Shown here piece after piece: positions 42,607 to 52,011 of a stretch of 64,000 nt of DNA (its first letter is position 1; the number at the start of each line of letters is the position of its first letter). The translations under genes were made by a program, and so were the position numbers. The notes under the pieces were generated by a model, which saw only the letters and a list, made by a program, of their open reading frames with translations, was not told the DNA's origin and did no database searches. The DNA is from Ancylobacter tetraedralis. GTDB taxonomy: Bacteria; Pseudomonadota; Alphaproteobacteria; Rhizobiales; Xanthobacteraceae. Location of the stretch: the NCBI RefSeq assembly GCF_014195655.1, contig NZ_JACICD010000006.1:186001-250000 (forward strand). The letters are read 5' to 3'.

Positions 42607-43581
42607 TCAGTTGCTGTTGAAGATCTGCTCGGCGAGCGGGCGAATGGAGGCGGGTACGGCCTTGATCACGGCATCGCGAGCCTTGGCGGCAAACGCTTCC
42701 TTGTCGACATCGACAAACTTCACGCCGCGACCTTCCAGATCCTTCACCAGCGCCGCCTCGTCGGCGAGAAACAGCGCGCGCTCATAGACCTGCGTACGCT
42801 TGGCGGCTTCCGTTACGGCCGCCTTGTCCTGGTCCGACAGCTTGTTCCAGGTCCTCTCGGAGATGACGAGGTAGATCCAGGAGCGGACATGCTCGGTCTT
42901 GTTGATGACCTTCTGCACCTCGTAGAAGCCGCCCGACTTGAACAGGGCGAGCGGGTTCTCCTGGCCGTTGATGGTCCCGTTCTGCAGCGATGTGAACACT
43001 TCGGAGAAGGCCATCGGCGTGGGGTTGGCGCCCATGGCCTGCCACGCCGCGACGAAGATCGGCACATTCGGGACGCGCAGCTTGAAGCCCTTCAGCTCGT
43101 CCGGCGTCTTGATTTCCTTGTTGGCGGAAAGGTTGCGCGGGCCGCGCGCGAAATAGGTGAGCGGGCGCACACTCGCCTTCTCGATGATCTCGGCCTCGAT
43201 CTGCTTGCCGATCTCGCCGGAGGCGACCTTGTCCATGTGCTCCAGCGAGCGATAACCATAGGGTAGCGCCAGCAGCGACGCCTTGGGCGCCCAGTTCTGC
43301 AGGCTCTCGCCCGTGATCGTCATGTCGGCGGTGCCGAGTTGCATGCCGTTGATGAGGTCCATCTCCTTGCCGAGCGACTCGTTGGGATAGACCTGAACCT
43401 TCACACGGCCATCGGAGAGGGCCTGAACTTCTTCGCCGAACTTCAGCGCGGCCTTGTGCCAAATATTGTCCTCATTGGCGAGGTGGCCGAGCTTGAGGGT
43501 GACATCCGCCATGGCGGCGCTGCCGAGCAGCGTGAGGGCGGCACACGTGGCCGCAAGTCGCGCGATTGTCTTGAACATCAT
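42607..43581 (-). CDS. dctP: TRAP transporter periplasmic binding protein (DctP)
   Basis: A 324-residue binding protein. The signal peptide ends LLGSAAMA (residue 25). Mature VTLKLGHLANEDNIWHKAAL and the conserved carboxylate-binding Arg in GFKLRVPNVPIFVAAW mark it as a DctP-family protein for an organic or sugar acid. GGAGG six bases upstream sets the start. It is the first structural gene after the GntR regulator, so its ligand is probably the pathway substrate, L-gulonate or D-mannonate. Confidence 0.91.
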   Translation of the reverse strand: MMFKTIARLAATCAALTLLGSAAMADVTLKLGHLANEDNIWHKAALKFGEEVQALSDGRVKVQVYPNESLGKEMDLINGMQLGTADMTITGESLQNWAPKASLLALPYGYRSLEHMDKVASGEIGKQIEAEIIEKASVRPLTYFARGPRNLSANKEIKTPDELKGFKLRVPNVPIFVAAWQAMGANPTPMAFSEVFTSLQNGTINGQENPLALFKSGGFYEVQKVINKTEHVRSWIYLVISERTWNKLSDQDKAAVTEAAKRTQVYERALFLADEAALVKDLEGRGVKFVDVDKEAFAAKARDAVIKAVPASIRPLAEQIFNSN

Positions 43582-43624
43582 GGTTTCCTCCTCGTTTCTT
43601 GATTTCCGGCCAGGAGCCGGAGGG

Positions 43625-44314
43625 TCAGCGGAAATACTCGGGGTGCTCCTGCTCAATGATCGGCAGGTCCTGAAGGATGCCCCGCAGGTGAAAGCGGATG
43701 GCCTGCTCGGCGCCAACGGCATCGCCCGCCGCAATCGCATCGACCAGTTGCGTGTGTTGATCGACCAGGCGGGCGACCGAGAAGTGCATGCTGGACAGGA
43801 AGCGCACACGGTCCATCTGCGCCTTCATCTCGACGATCACCCGCCAGGCGTTCTCCTTGCCGGCACCGGCGGCAAGCGTGTGATGAAAGGCCTCGTCAGC
43901 CTCCATGAAGTCCCGGGCCGAGCCGCCGATAATCTGGCGCTGACGGACCAGTTGATCGCGCAGATCCGCGATCAGCGCCGGCTCGGGTGCCTGTGCCAGC
44001 AACTTGACGATGTCGGCTTCGACAGCCTCGCGCACGAAGCGGGCATCCATGACGGCGGGCCGGGAGATTTTCGCGACGAAGGTGCCGCGCTGGGGGCGAA
44101 TTTCGAGGAGCCCCTCATTGGCGAGCTTGATGAACGCTTCGCGAACCGGCTGGCGACTGACGCCGTAATGCTGCGCGATTTCCGTCTCGGAGATCCGCGC
44201 GCCGGGGCTGAGGTCATTATCGATGATGGCGCCGCGCAGGGTCGCATAGAGCTGATCGACGACGCTCACGCGTACCGTCTTGAGCGATGCGGCATCCAAT
44301 CCGGCGAGTTGCAT
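43625..44314 (-). CDS. GntR/FadR-type transcriptional regulator
   Basis: A 229-residue regulator. An N-terminal winged helix (LYATLRGAIIDNDLSPGARI, then VSRQPVREAFIKLANEGLLE) is followed by an all-helical FCD ligand domain with metal-binding residues (DEAFHHTLAAGAG, the late DQHTQLVDAIAAGD and FHLRGIL). It most likely represses the downstream hexonate genes and responds to a pathway acid. A matching dyad lies 30 bases upstream of its start. Confidence 0.88.
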   Translation of the reverse strand: MQLAGLDAASLKTVRVSVVDQLYATLRGAIIDNDLSPGARISETEIAQHYGVSRQPVREAFIKLANEGLLEIRPQRGTFVAKISRPAVMDARFVREAVEADIVKLLAQAPEPALIADLRDQLVRQRQIIGGSARDFMEADEAFHHTLAAGAGKENAWRVIVEMKAQMDRVRFLSSMHFSVARLVDQHTQLVDAIAAGDAVGAEQAIRFHLRGILQDLPIIEQEHPEYFR

Positions 44315-44343
44315 CTGCGTATTCCCTACCCATGCGCACCATC

Positions 44344-44361
44344 TTGCATACTACCATACAA
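44344..44361. promoter_or_regulatory. Candidate GntR operator
   Basis: TTGCATACTACCATACAA is an imperfect palindrome with TTGCAT and ATACAA ends, the half-site form used by FadR-subfamily GntR proteins. Its position just upstream of the gntR gene suggests autoregulation. Confidence 0.5.
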
Positions 44362-44782
44362 GTCAAGAGAGCCTGCTGCCGCGGATGCCCGAGCGACGGG
44401 AGGCGGCTCGTCCATACGTCGTCGACGCGCAGGCTGAACCATGCCCCTTGGCTCGAGGGTAATCGGCCCCTGCCCTGAAGCGCGCGCAGCTGGCCGCTCT
44501 CGGATGACCGCAACCGAAGGGCTTCCTTCGTGGGGATTATGGCGGTCCCGCCCCATTGCTGACGTCCGCCAGGTCCGCTCGCTCATGGTGGCGTGCGCTG
44601 CAGGCCGGCGGACCGATGCCCCGACGAGCCGCCGGAGTAGGAATCGGGCACGCTGCATGCGCCTTGGCGCACCGAAGACGCGTCCGATCTACCGGTTGAT
44701 TGTCGAGCAACGAAACGCCAGTGTGAGCGTTATCTGACGATGGGCAACATGGCACATCGCTCTAGTTTGGGAGGTCTCGTCG
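44362..44782. other. Intergenic region without a gene
   Basis: Nothing gene-like was seen between the gntR operator and the secreted hypothetical protein; open frames are short and lack start signals. The promoters of the two divergent genes should lie at its ends. Confidence 0.5.
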
Positions 44783-45217
44783 ATGAAAGCTTTGTCGGTA
44801 CTAAGGGTCGGGCTCCTCGCCTTGGCAACGCTCATCGGCGCCGTATCGATGGCGAGCGCCGCTGACGGCTCGATCAGCATCCGTATCTTGAAGGCCGGGT
44901 TCGTGGTCGGCGGATCCGCCGGAGACGGCGTACTGACGTTTCAGGGCCGCAAATATCCCCTCTCGGTGGGGGGGCTGAGTTATGGCTTCACCTTCGGCGC
45001 TTCCGAGACGCGACTTCATGGAACGGTCAAGAATATCCGACGTGCGTCGGACGTTTCCGGGGTCTATGCCCAGGGCGGCGCTGGCGCAGCCCTCGGAAAG
45101 GGCGCGCAAGTCGTCGTCCTCACGAACCAGAACGGCGCCATTCTGGAGCTAGCCGGCGAGCAAAAGGGCGTCATCGTCAGCCTTGATTTGAGCGGACTGG
45201 CTTTGTCGCTGAAGTGA
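44783..45217 (+). CDS. Secreted conserved hypothetical protein
   Basis: A 144-residue exported protein. The signal peptide (MKALSVLRVGLLALATLIGA) ends near MASA at residue 26. The mature domain is glycine-rich with alternating hydrophobic residues (ISIRILKAGFVVGGSAGDG, then GVYAQGGAGAALGKGAQVVVL), suggesting a small beta-rich fold. I do not recognise the family with confidence. GGAGG ten bases upstream supports the start. It stands alone between intergenic regions. Confidence 0.7.
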   Translation: MKALSVLRVGLLALATLIGAVSMASAADGSISIRILKAGFVVGGSAGDGVLTFQGRKYPLSVGGLSYGFTFGASETRLHGTVKNIRRASDVSGVYAQGGAGAALGKGAQVVVLTNQNGAILELAGEQKGVIVSLDLSGLALSLK

Positions 45218-45844
45218 GGATTTGCATGGCCTATCGGCGCCCTCGATGAACGCCGCCCACGCCTCATCCGCCCATCGACATCGCCTGCGGTTCAGCGGTT
45301 CCGAGCGCACGCTGGGCACGATGACGAGAACGATTGGCGCATGAAGTGGTTGTCGGTGAGACTATTTTTCTCACCGACAACCACTTCATGGCCGTAAGGG
45401 AGGCCGCGCGTCCATGCCCCATCTGTAAGCGCGGGGACCTCTGGCGCTTGGGTGGCTCCGTTCCCCGACGTTGGATACGAGGAATGACGGGCACGGCCGA
45501 CGGCACCTTGAGGTGTCGCCAAGCCCCCTCGGGCGGACGAGGAGCGGGCGCGAAATAACAGGCATTTTCCGCCAATGCGGCCACCCGACGGGCCCGAGAG
45601 AATGGGGCTGTGACGGGCAAGACGACGAACAAGTTCTCGCCCGAGCTGCGCGGCTGAGATACTGCCGGGGGAATGGATACCGCCCCGCCGGGCTGTCGTC
45701 ATAGACCGTGTCGAGACGGTGGATGAAAACGCCGAGCGAGGCCACGAGCGGCCGTGTTGCGCCAAAGCAACCGTTGAGCATTCAACTGAGACCCGGCATG
45801 CCCCTCGGGCCGCGCCGGCATTGGTCTCCAGTCTTCACCAGATA
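45218..45844. other. Intergenic region containing a long hairpin
   Basis: No convincing gene. Several overlapping short frames arise because the 22-bp inverted repeat lets both strands read similar peptides. No start signal or family match was found. Confidence 0.5.
45340..45390. repeat. Perfect 22-bp inverted repeat with 7-base loop
   Basis: CATGAAGTGGTTGTCGGTGA... (45340-45361) is repeated exactly in reverse complement at 45369-45390, with CTATTTT between. The stem is too long and lacks the T tract of an ordinary terminator. It may be a palindromic scar of a mobile element or a folded RNA element. Confidence 0.85.
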
Positions 45845-46642
45845 TCAGAAATGATAGCCAAGGCTCATGAACACGCCGTGCTGGGTGACGTCGTAGACAA
45901 AGCCGCCGTCCTCGTAATCGGTGTAGATGGCACGGTAACCAAGGGCCGTCGAGACGGCCGGTGTCCACATGTAGCCGAGCGAGGCGAAGCCCTGCGCGGT
46001 GATCTTGGACGAGACCCCGAAGCCGCCGACATCGGCGAGGGCGTTCACGAACCACTTGTCGTTGATCTTGTATTGCAGGAAGAGGCCGACAGTCGGGTCG
46101 ATCCAGTCCTTCGTGCCGCTGACGTCGACACCCAAGGGAGTGAAGGGATTGGATAGGCTGAAATCGCTGCTGAGGTGCTGGTAGCGGAAGCCCACCGTGC
46201 CGCTGAGCGCGACATTGTCGGGCAGGCCGAGCGGCAGCTCATGGGCGGCGACGCCCTGCACGATGACCTGCGTCATGCCCAGACTGGCCGACGTGGCGCT
46301 CAGGGGGCCGAAGGTGGCGCCCTGGGAGAGGTCGGCATAGATGAGGTCGAACAGGAAGCTCCACTTGTCCTTCTGCGCGAAGAACGACCCCATGAGGGCG
46401 CCATCCAGGCTCGTCAAGGCGTCGATCGCCGAAACGTCGACGCTGGCGGGCGGCAGGCCGCGCACGCCGACATTGCCGTTCAGCCCCGTTGCCCAGCCAT
46501 AGATCGTCGCCTGGAAGCGCCAGTCGTCGGCAGGTGGGACGGGGGCCTTCACCACGGGCGAAACCTGCGCCATGTCGGCGGCACCCGCCGTGCTGCCCAT
46601 GAGAACTGCGCCGAGAAGACCGATGATACAGACGTTACGCAT
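45845..46642 (-). CDS. Outer-membrane beta-barrel protein
   Basis: A 265-residue exported protein. It has a signal peptide (ends STAGAADM), then VPPADDWRFQATIYGWATG and a run of alternating strands, ending in SLGYHF with the C-terminal Phe used for outer-membrane insertion. Aromatic belts (ATIYGWATG, YKINDKWFVNAL) fit an eight- to twelve-strand barrel. It is next to the sulfatases and could admit their substrate, but this is inferred only from position. Confidence 0.8.
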   Translation of the reverse strand: MRNVCIIGLLGAVLMGSTAGAADMAQVSPVVKAPVPPADDWRFQATIYGWATGLNGNVGVRGLPPASVDVSAIDALTSLDGALMGSFFAQKDKWSFLFDLIYADLSQGATFGPLSATSASLGMTQVIVQGVAAHELPLGLPDNVALSGTVGFRYQHLSSDFSLSNPFTPLGVDVSGTKDWIDPTVGLFLQYKINDKWFVNALADVGGFGVSSKITAQGFASLGYMWTPAVSTALGYRAIYTDYEDGGFVYDVTQHGVFMSLGYHF

Positions 46643-46722
46643 GCGATTTCCCCCACCGGTATTGAATGCCCCAACGTTTCGCCATCGGGATTACCAGGCT
46701 TCGTTCAAAGCCTGAGGCGAGA

Positions 46723-46763
46723 CGGCGGGTCTCTCTTGACACTTTGCGTCAGGAAACCCGCCG
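46723..46763 (-). terminator. Possible terminator after the first arylsulfatase
   Basis: CGGCGGGT (46723-46730) pairs with ACCCGCCG (46756-46763); an inner TGAC/GTCA pair closes the loop. It lies in the 160-base gap after the sulfatase stop. No U tract is present, so the call is weak. Confidence 0.35.
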
Positions 46764-46801
46764 GTCCCAGCTTCATGGTCGAAAGCGACCCGTCGAGAGC
46801 A

Positions 46802-49327
46802 CTATTCGCTCGACGTGTTGCTCCGCTGCATTCCCTCGAGGAGCTTCTTCGCGTCCGCCGCGCTGAGCTGCGGACGGTCGATATCGACGGTCACCTTGTT
46901 GAGCGTGCCGTTGAAGGCGAAGGGCACCTTGTAATCGGCGTCGTCGACCGGGGTTCCGGTATCGGCGCCGATGTCGAAGGTCTCATCCCATTGCAGGATG
47001 ATCGGGATGGTATGTTCCATCTTCTGGGTGTCGACGACCTTGCCATCGACCGAGAGGGTGGCCGAGGCCGGGCGGCCAATGCCGCTGGTATTGTTGAAGG
47101 CCAGCGTGCCGAAGCCGAGGCCGTCATATTTCAGGTCGAAGACCAGCTGGTGCTTGCCGGGCGTGAGCTTGTCCTTGCCTTCCCAGCGCACCCGCTTGAG
47201 ATCCAGCAGGTTCCACACATAAACGGGCTTGCCGTTGAGGATGTAGAAGCCGTGGCCGCCGAAACGGCCGCCCTGGGTCAGGATCATGCCGTTGCCGCCA
47301 TCCGCCGGCACGTCGACATCGGCGGTGATCCTGTAGGAGGTCGCCAGCAATTGCGGCGCGTCGCCCATCGGAATGCCCGTGAGAGAGCCGCTATAGGTGA
47401 AGCTGGAGCGGCCCGCCGTCACGCTCGGGCGCTGCGTCACCATCCGCGTGGCCAGCGAGTTGTCGAGCGGGAACACCTGGTACTTTGCCGCCTCGACAAG
47501 GAACAGGTCCTGAAGCTCCTTCAGCTTCGCGGGATTGTCCTTGGCGATGTCGTTGGACTGGGTCCAGTCCTTGCCGAGGTCGTAGAGCTCCCATTTATAG
47601 GCATTCACCACATCGGGGTTCGGCGTGGCGCCGAGCAGCCAGGGCGGCGAGATCGGCGTCGTGTTGGCATACCAGCCGTCGTGATAGATGCCGCGATTGC
47701 CGAACATCTCGAAATACTGGGTCTTGTGCGTTGTCGGGGCGTTCGCATTGGCCTTGTCGAAGGTGTAGGCCATGCTGACGCCTTCGATCGGCTTCTGGGC
47801 GACGCCGTCCACCGAGACCGGCGCGGGAATGCCGGTGGCTTCCAGCAAGGTCGGCACGATGTCGATGACATGGTGGAACTGGCTGCGGATGCCGCCCTTG
47901 TCGGTGATACGGCCGGGCCAGGAGATCGCCATGCCCTGCCGCGTGCCGCCAAAATGCGAGGCGACCTGCTTGGTCCACTGGTAGGGCGTATCGAAGGCCC
48001 AGGTCCAGCCCACCGCCATGTGCGGATAGGTCTTCTCGCTGCCCCATGCGTCGTAGAAGTACTTCAGCTGGTCGGCGACCGGCACCTCGACGCTGTTGAA
48101 CTGCGCCACTTCATTCGGCGTGCCGATCGGCGAGCCCTCGGGGCTCGAACCATTGTCGCCCGAGATATAGACGATCAGCGTGTTGTCGAGCTTGCCGGCG
48201 TCCTTCACCGCCTGGATGACGCGGCCGATTTCATGGTCGGTATAGGCGAGATAAGCGGCGTAGACATTGGCCTGGCGGATGAACATCTTCTTCTCGTCGT
48301 CCGACAGAACATCCCATTTCTTGAGATACTGGTCCGGCCACGGGGTCATCTGGGCATCCTGCGGGATGACGCCGAGCTTCTTCTGGTTCGCGAAGATCTG
48401 GTCGCGCAAGGCGTTCCAGCCATTGTCGAACAGATGCATGTCGGTGATCTTGTCCACCCATTCCGGGGTGGGATGGTGCGGGGCATGGGTGCCGCCGGGC
48501 ACGTAATAGACGAAGAACGGCTTTGACGGATCGACCTCGTTCAGCATCTTGATGTGCCCGATCGCCTCATCCGCCATCGCGGTGGTGAGGTTCCATCCGG
48601 GCTTGCCGACATAGGGATAGATCGCCGTGGTGTTGCGGAAGAGGTTCGGCTCCCACTGGCTGGTGTCACCGCCGACAAAACCATAGAAATACTGGAAGCC
48701 CATGCCGCCCGGCCACTGGTCGAAGGGCCCGGCCTGGCTCGCCTGAAAGGCGGGGGTGTTGTGGTTCTTGCCGAACCACGACGTGGCGTAGCCATTGTCC
48801 TGCAGGATGCGGCCGATGGTGGCGGTATTCTTGTCGATGATGCTGTCATAGCCGGGAAAGCCGGTCGACGTCTCCGAGATGACGCCGAACCCGGCTGAAT
48901 GGTGGTTGCGTCCGGTGATGAGTGCGGCGCGGGTGGGCGAGCACAGCGCGGTCGAATGGAATTGCGTGTAGCGCAGGCCGCTATTGGCGATCTCGTCCAG
49001 CGCCGGTGTCGGGATGACGCCGCCGAAGGTGGAAGGTGCGGCGAAACCGACGTCGTCGGTCATGATCAGCAGCACGTTCGGCGCGCCTTTGGGCGGCACC
49101 ACGCGGGCCGGCCAGTAGGGCTTGGAATCGATGGCATTGAGGTTGATCGTGCCGCCGAAAGGCAGCGGCGGGTTCGGCAGATAGCGCCCATCGATGGTGA
49201 CGGTCGCGTCCGGCGAGCCCGGGGTGCCGGTGATGGTCTGGGCGTCTGCCGGAAGCCCCGCGACAAGCACCCCCGCCGCAACGGCGGCCCGAACAAGGCC
49301 CATAAGACTCAGAGACATATGCATCAT
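46802..49327 (-). CDS. Periplasmic arylsulfatase, Cys-type
   Basis: An 841-residue exported sulfatase. The signal peptide ends LPADAQ (residue 30). Metal ligands are in LLIMTDDVGFA. The modification site is C129 in ALCSPTRAALITGR, a C-x-P-x-R motif that must be oxidised to formylglycine. GKNHNTPAF and SGDNGSSPEG follow. About 250 extra C-terminal residues form a beta-rich domain (from RITADVDVPADGG). It hydrolyses sulfate esters for sulfur or carbon supply. No formylglycine-generating enzyme is visible in this window. AAGGGG just before the ATG pair supports the start. Confidence 0.92.
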   Translation of the reverse strand: MMHMSLSLMGLVRAAVAAGVLVAGLPADAQTITGTPGSPDATVTIDGRYLPNPPLPFGGTINLNAIDSKPYWPARVVPPKGAPNVLLIMTDDVGFAAPSTFGGVIPTPALDEIANSGLRYTQFHSTALCSPTRAALITGRNHHSAGFGVISETSTGFPGYDSIIDKNTATIGRILQDNGYATSWFGKNHNTPAFQASQAGPFDQWPGGMGFQYFYGFVGGDTSQWEPNLFRNTTAIYPYVGKPGWNLTTAMADEAIGHIKMLNEVDPSKPFFVYYVPGGTHAPHHPTPEWVDKITDMHLFDNGWNALRDQIFANQKKLGVIPQDAQMTPWPDQYLKKWDVLSDDEKKMFIRQANVYAAYLAYTDHEIGRVIQAVKDAGKLDNTLIVYISGDNGSSPEGSPIGTPNEVAQFNSVEVPVADQLKYFYDAWGSEKTYPHMAVGWTWAFDTPYQWTKQVASHFGGTRQGMAISWPGRITDKGGIRSQFHHVIDIVPTLLEATGIPAPVSVDGVAQKPIEGVSMAYTFDKANANAPTTHKTQYFEMFGNRGIYHDGWYANTTPISPPWLLGATPNPDVVNAYKWELYDLGKDWTQSNDIAKDNPAKLKELQDLFLVEAAKYQVFPLDNSLATRMVTQRPSVTAGRSSFTYSGSLTGIPMGDAPQLLATSYRITADVDVPADGGNGMILTQGGRFGGHGFYILNGKPVYVWNLLDLKRVRWEGKDKLTPGKHQLVFDLKYDGLGFGTLAFNNTSGIGRPASATLSVDGKVVDTQKMEHTIPIILQWDETFDIGADTGTPVDDADYKVPFAFNGTLNKVTVDIDRPQLSAADAKKLLEGMQRSNTSSE

Positions 49328-49570
49328 CGCCCCTTCCTGTTCATGCCGGCATAGCGAGTAATGGCTATCGCGAAATCCTGAAGATCGGCAGTCGTAAGAA
49401 CGCTGATATTCTCTTCTGTGTTGCAGCAAATAAAACCGCGAAACGTATTGCAGTGCACCTTGAATTTTTACGCCCGGCTGGGCGTTCAGAACGAGAATAT
49501 AAGGCTCCACCTCAATGATCTAAAACGATTTATCCGGTCTGAACGCCATGAATTCTGATCGGCATATGTC

Positions 49571-51934
49571 CTAGTGCGCACCAAGCCGCGCGGCGAGGCG
49601 TGCGATATCGGCATTGTCCGGCTGGAGATCCGACAGCCGTCGGGCAAGCGGGGCGGCGCGGGCCTTGTCCCCGGCACGCAGTGCTTCCTGCAGGGCCAGC
49701 GTCACCAGTCCCGCATCATAGGGGTTGCGGGCGAGCGCGTCGGCGATGATGTTTCGGCTATCGCCGGCCCTGCCGGTCGATTGCAGGGCAACGGCATAGA
49801 CATAAGCGTAGCGGGCCTGCGCCGGGTCGAGGCGCGCCGCGCGTCCAAGCTGGTCGACCGCCTCGTCGTAGCGCTTCTGCCGGATCAGCGCGAGACCGAG
49901 GGAATGGCGAGCCGCGCCCGCTTCCGGCGCCATCTCGATCGCCCGGCGCAGCACCTTTTCGGCGTCCGCCTCCCGGCCCTGCGCGCGGTAGAGATCGGCG
50001 AGGTTCACGGCGAGCGGGGCCGCCCCCGGCTCCAGCCTCAAGCCAGCGACCAGCTCGGCTTCCGCCTTGGCCGGCTCCCCGCGCTGGATGAAGAAGCTGC
50101 CGAGGTTCGAGCGGGCTTCCGGCCGGTCCGCATTGAGGCGCTGGGCCGCTTCATACTCTGCGAAGGACGCCTCCAGCCGTGTCCGCTCGGCAGCTGGCAA
50201 GCTGGCGGGAGGCTGATCGGCCAGCCGCAGCGCGGCCTCGATCCGCACCGCCGCGGACGGGTCGGCGAGCAGGGGCGCGGCGCGGCGCCAGCGTGTCTCG
50301 AGCGGTTGCCCGGAAAGCCCCCGCAACGCCGCGACGCGCACCAGCGGATCGGGATCGGACAATGCCTTCCGTATCGCCTCATCCGATGCGACCGAGACAA
50401 ACGCCTGCAATTCGCCAATCATCGTCGCTCGCGCCACGGCGGGCACGTCTGGGTTGGCGGCGAGCTTGATGAGCATCTCCCGCGCGAGCGGATTGCCGGT
50501 GCGGGCGAGATGCATGGCCTGCGTCCATCCCTGGTAGCCCTTGCGGTCGGGCCCGTGCCAGCGCGTGATCGCCTCCGCCGCCCAGCCGGCCGTCTTGTCG
50601 GCGTGGCAGGCATTGCAGGTGTTGGGCGTGCCGAACGCCACCGACAGGTCCGGGCGCGGGATGCGGAACGAATGATCGTGCCGCCGGTCGACGACCATGT
50701 AGGTGCGCTCCGGCATGTGGCAGGAGATGCAGTCCGGCGCCTTCGGCCCGGTCGGGTGGCCGGTATGAGCGGTCGCGGCGAAGCGCTCGGGCGCATGGCA
50801 CTGGCCGCAGACCGCCGCCCCCGGCGCCTTGAGCTGGCCGGAGTGGGGATCGTGGCAGTCGCTGCACACCACGCCTTTCGCGTACATCCTGCTCTGCTTG
50901 AAGGAGTGGTCGTTAAAGACCTCGTCCTTCATCTGCCCGTCATCCTCGAACAGATCGGGCGTGAGGAGGGCCGGCATGTGGGTGTCGGTCAGCGGGCGGC
51001 CGGGATGCCAGTTCTCCGAGAAGGTGCCCCGGCGGGAATGGCAGCGGGCGCAGGTCTCGACCTCGTCGCCGGCGGGACGGCTGACGCCAAGGGCGGGACT
51101 GCCGGTCGCGGGGTCCGGCGCCCAGTCGGGTGCCGGCCGGCTTGCCGCCACCGAGGCGAAGCCGCGCCCGGCCACATCCGGCGAGGCGCCGGCATGGGCC
51201 CACGCCACATGGCCGCCGCCCGCGCCGTGGCAGCTCTCGCATCCGACGCTTATCTCCGAGAATGTCGTGTGAAAGCGGTCGGCGGTTGCGTCGTAGCCTT
51301 TCGTCACCGTCGTCGAATGGCACTCCGCACACATGAAGTTCCAGTTCTGCAGGGAGCGGGTCCAGTGCAGCGGATCGGTGGCCTGCATCGGCTGGTCGGG
51401 ATAGAGGTGGAACCAGCGCTGACCGCCGTCCTGCGCTGGCCGCGTATCCCAGGCCCAGGGCAGCGCCTGCACCCGGCCGTCCGGAAAAGTGACGAGATAT
51501 TGCTGCAGCGGCTCCCAGCCGAAGGTGTTGCTGATCTCGAAAACCGTGTTCTTGCCGTCGCGCCCCTCGGTCTCGATCATGTAGCGCGCACCGTCGCGGA
51601 AGAAGCGGGCAGTGGAACCATGGTTTTCCGCCCGCACATCATTGAAGTCGCCGCGCACGGTCTCGGCTGTCGGCTGCGCCATCGCCTTGGCGTGGTGCGA
51701 GCCGAGCCAGGCGGTCGTCTCCGCCGCATGGCAGGCCGCGCAGGCGCCCGAGCCGACCGTCCCGGTCGGCGCCGAGGGCGACAGAATGCCGACCGCACCG
51801 GGGGCGAGAGGAGGCGGAACAACCTGTCCATGCGCCCAGCCGACAGCCAGCATCATCAGCGAAGCGAATGCGGCACCGGCCACCGCGCCCTGCGTGCCGT
51901 CAAGCCATTGCGCCGCCGCGCGCAGGAGATTCAT
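49571..51934 (-). CDS. Octaheme c-type cytochrome with TPR repeats
   Basis: A 787-residue periplasmic protein. Eight CXXCH haem sites are visible: CAACH, CAECH, CESCH, CARCH, CSDCH, CGQCH, CISCH and CNACH, within residues 60-440. A HEAT/TPR-like region fills the C-terminal 300 residues (ARSNLGSFFIQRGEPAKAEA, ARHSLGLALIRQKRYDEAVD). The N-terminal hydrophobic segment anchors or exports it. The function is unknown; multihaem-TPR proteins often pass electrons to or from partner proteins. It lies between two sulfatase genes on the same strand, which is unusual. Confidence 0.88.
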   Translation of the reverse strand: MNLLRAAAQWLDGTQGAVAGAAFASLMMLAVGWAHGQVVPPPLAPGAVGILSPSAPTGTVGSGACAACHAAETTAWLGSHHAKAMAQPTAETVRGDFNDVRAENHGSTARFFRDGARYMIETEGRDGKNTVFEISNTFGWEPLQQYLVTFPDGRVQALPWAWDTRPAQDGGQRWFHLYPDQPMQATDPLHWTRSLQNWNFMCAECHSTTVTKGYDATADRFHTTFSEISVGCESCHGAGGGHVAWAHAGASPDVAGRGFASVAASRPAPDWAPDPATGSPALGVSRPAGDEVETCARCHSRRGTFSENWHPGRPLTDTHMPALLTPDLFEDDGQMKDEVFNDHSFKQSRMYAKGVVCSDCHDPHSGQLKAPGAAVCGQCHAPERFAATAHTGHPTGPKAPDCISCHMPERTYMVVDRRHDHSFRIPRPDLSVAFGTPNTCNACHADKTAGWAAEAITRWHGPDRKGYQGWTQAMHLARTGNPLAREMLIKLAANPDVPAVARATMIGELQAFVSVASDEAIRKALSDPDPLVRVAALRGLSGQPLETRWRRAAPLLADPSAAVRIEAALRLADQPPASLPAAERTRLEASFAEYEAAQRLNADRPEARSNLGSFFIQRGEPAKAEAELVAGLRLEPGAAPLAVNLADLYRAQGREADAEKVLRRAIEMAPEAGAARHSLGLALIRQKRYDEAVDQLGRAARLDPAQARYAYVYAVALQSTGRAGDSRNIIADALARNPYDAGLVTLALQEALRAGDKARAAPLARRLSDLQPDNADIARLAARLGAH

Positions 51935-52011
51935 TGCGGGATCCCGAAACGGTGCGGAGGAACCATCCCGCGGCGGATGTCTCGCCGCGGGATGGGGCTG
52001 TGACGTCGATG

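Noticed and set aside
45292-45765. Overlapping frames on both strands at the long hairpin
   Set aside because: They arise from the inverted repeat itself; no start signal, composition or homology supports a gene.
46175-48526. A 783-codon plus-strand frame opposite the arylsulfatase
   Set aside because: Antisense shadow; it spans the gap between two genes, which a real gene in this context would not.
49574-52003. An 809-codon plus-strand frame opposite the octaheme cytochrome
   Set aside because: Shadow frame; the reverse strand shows eight CXXCH motifs in register.
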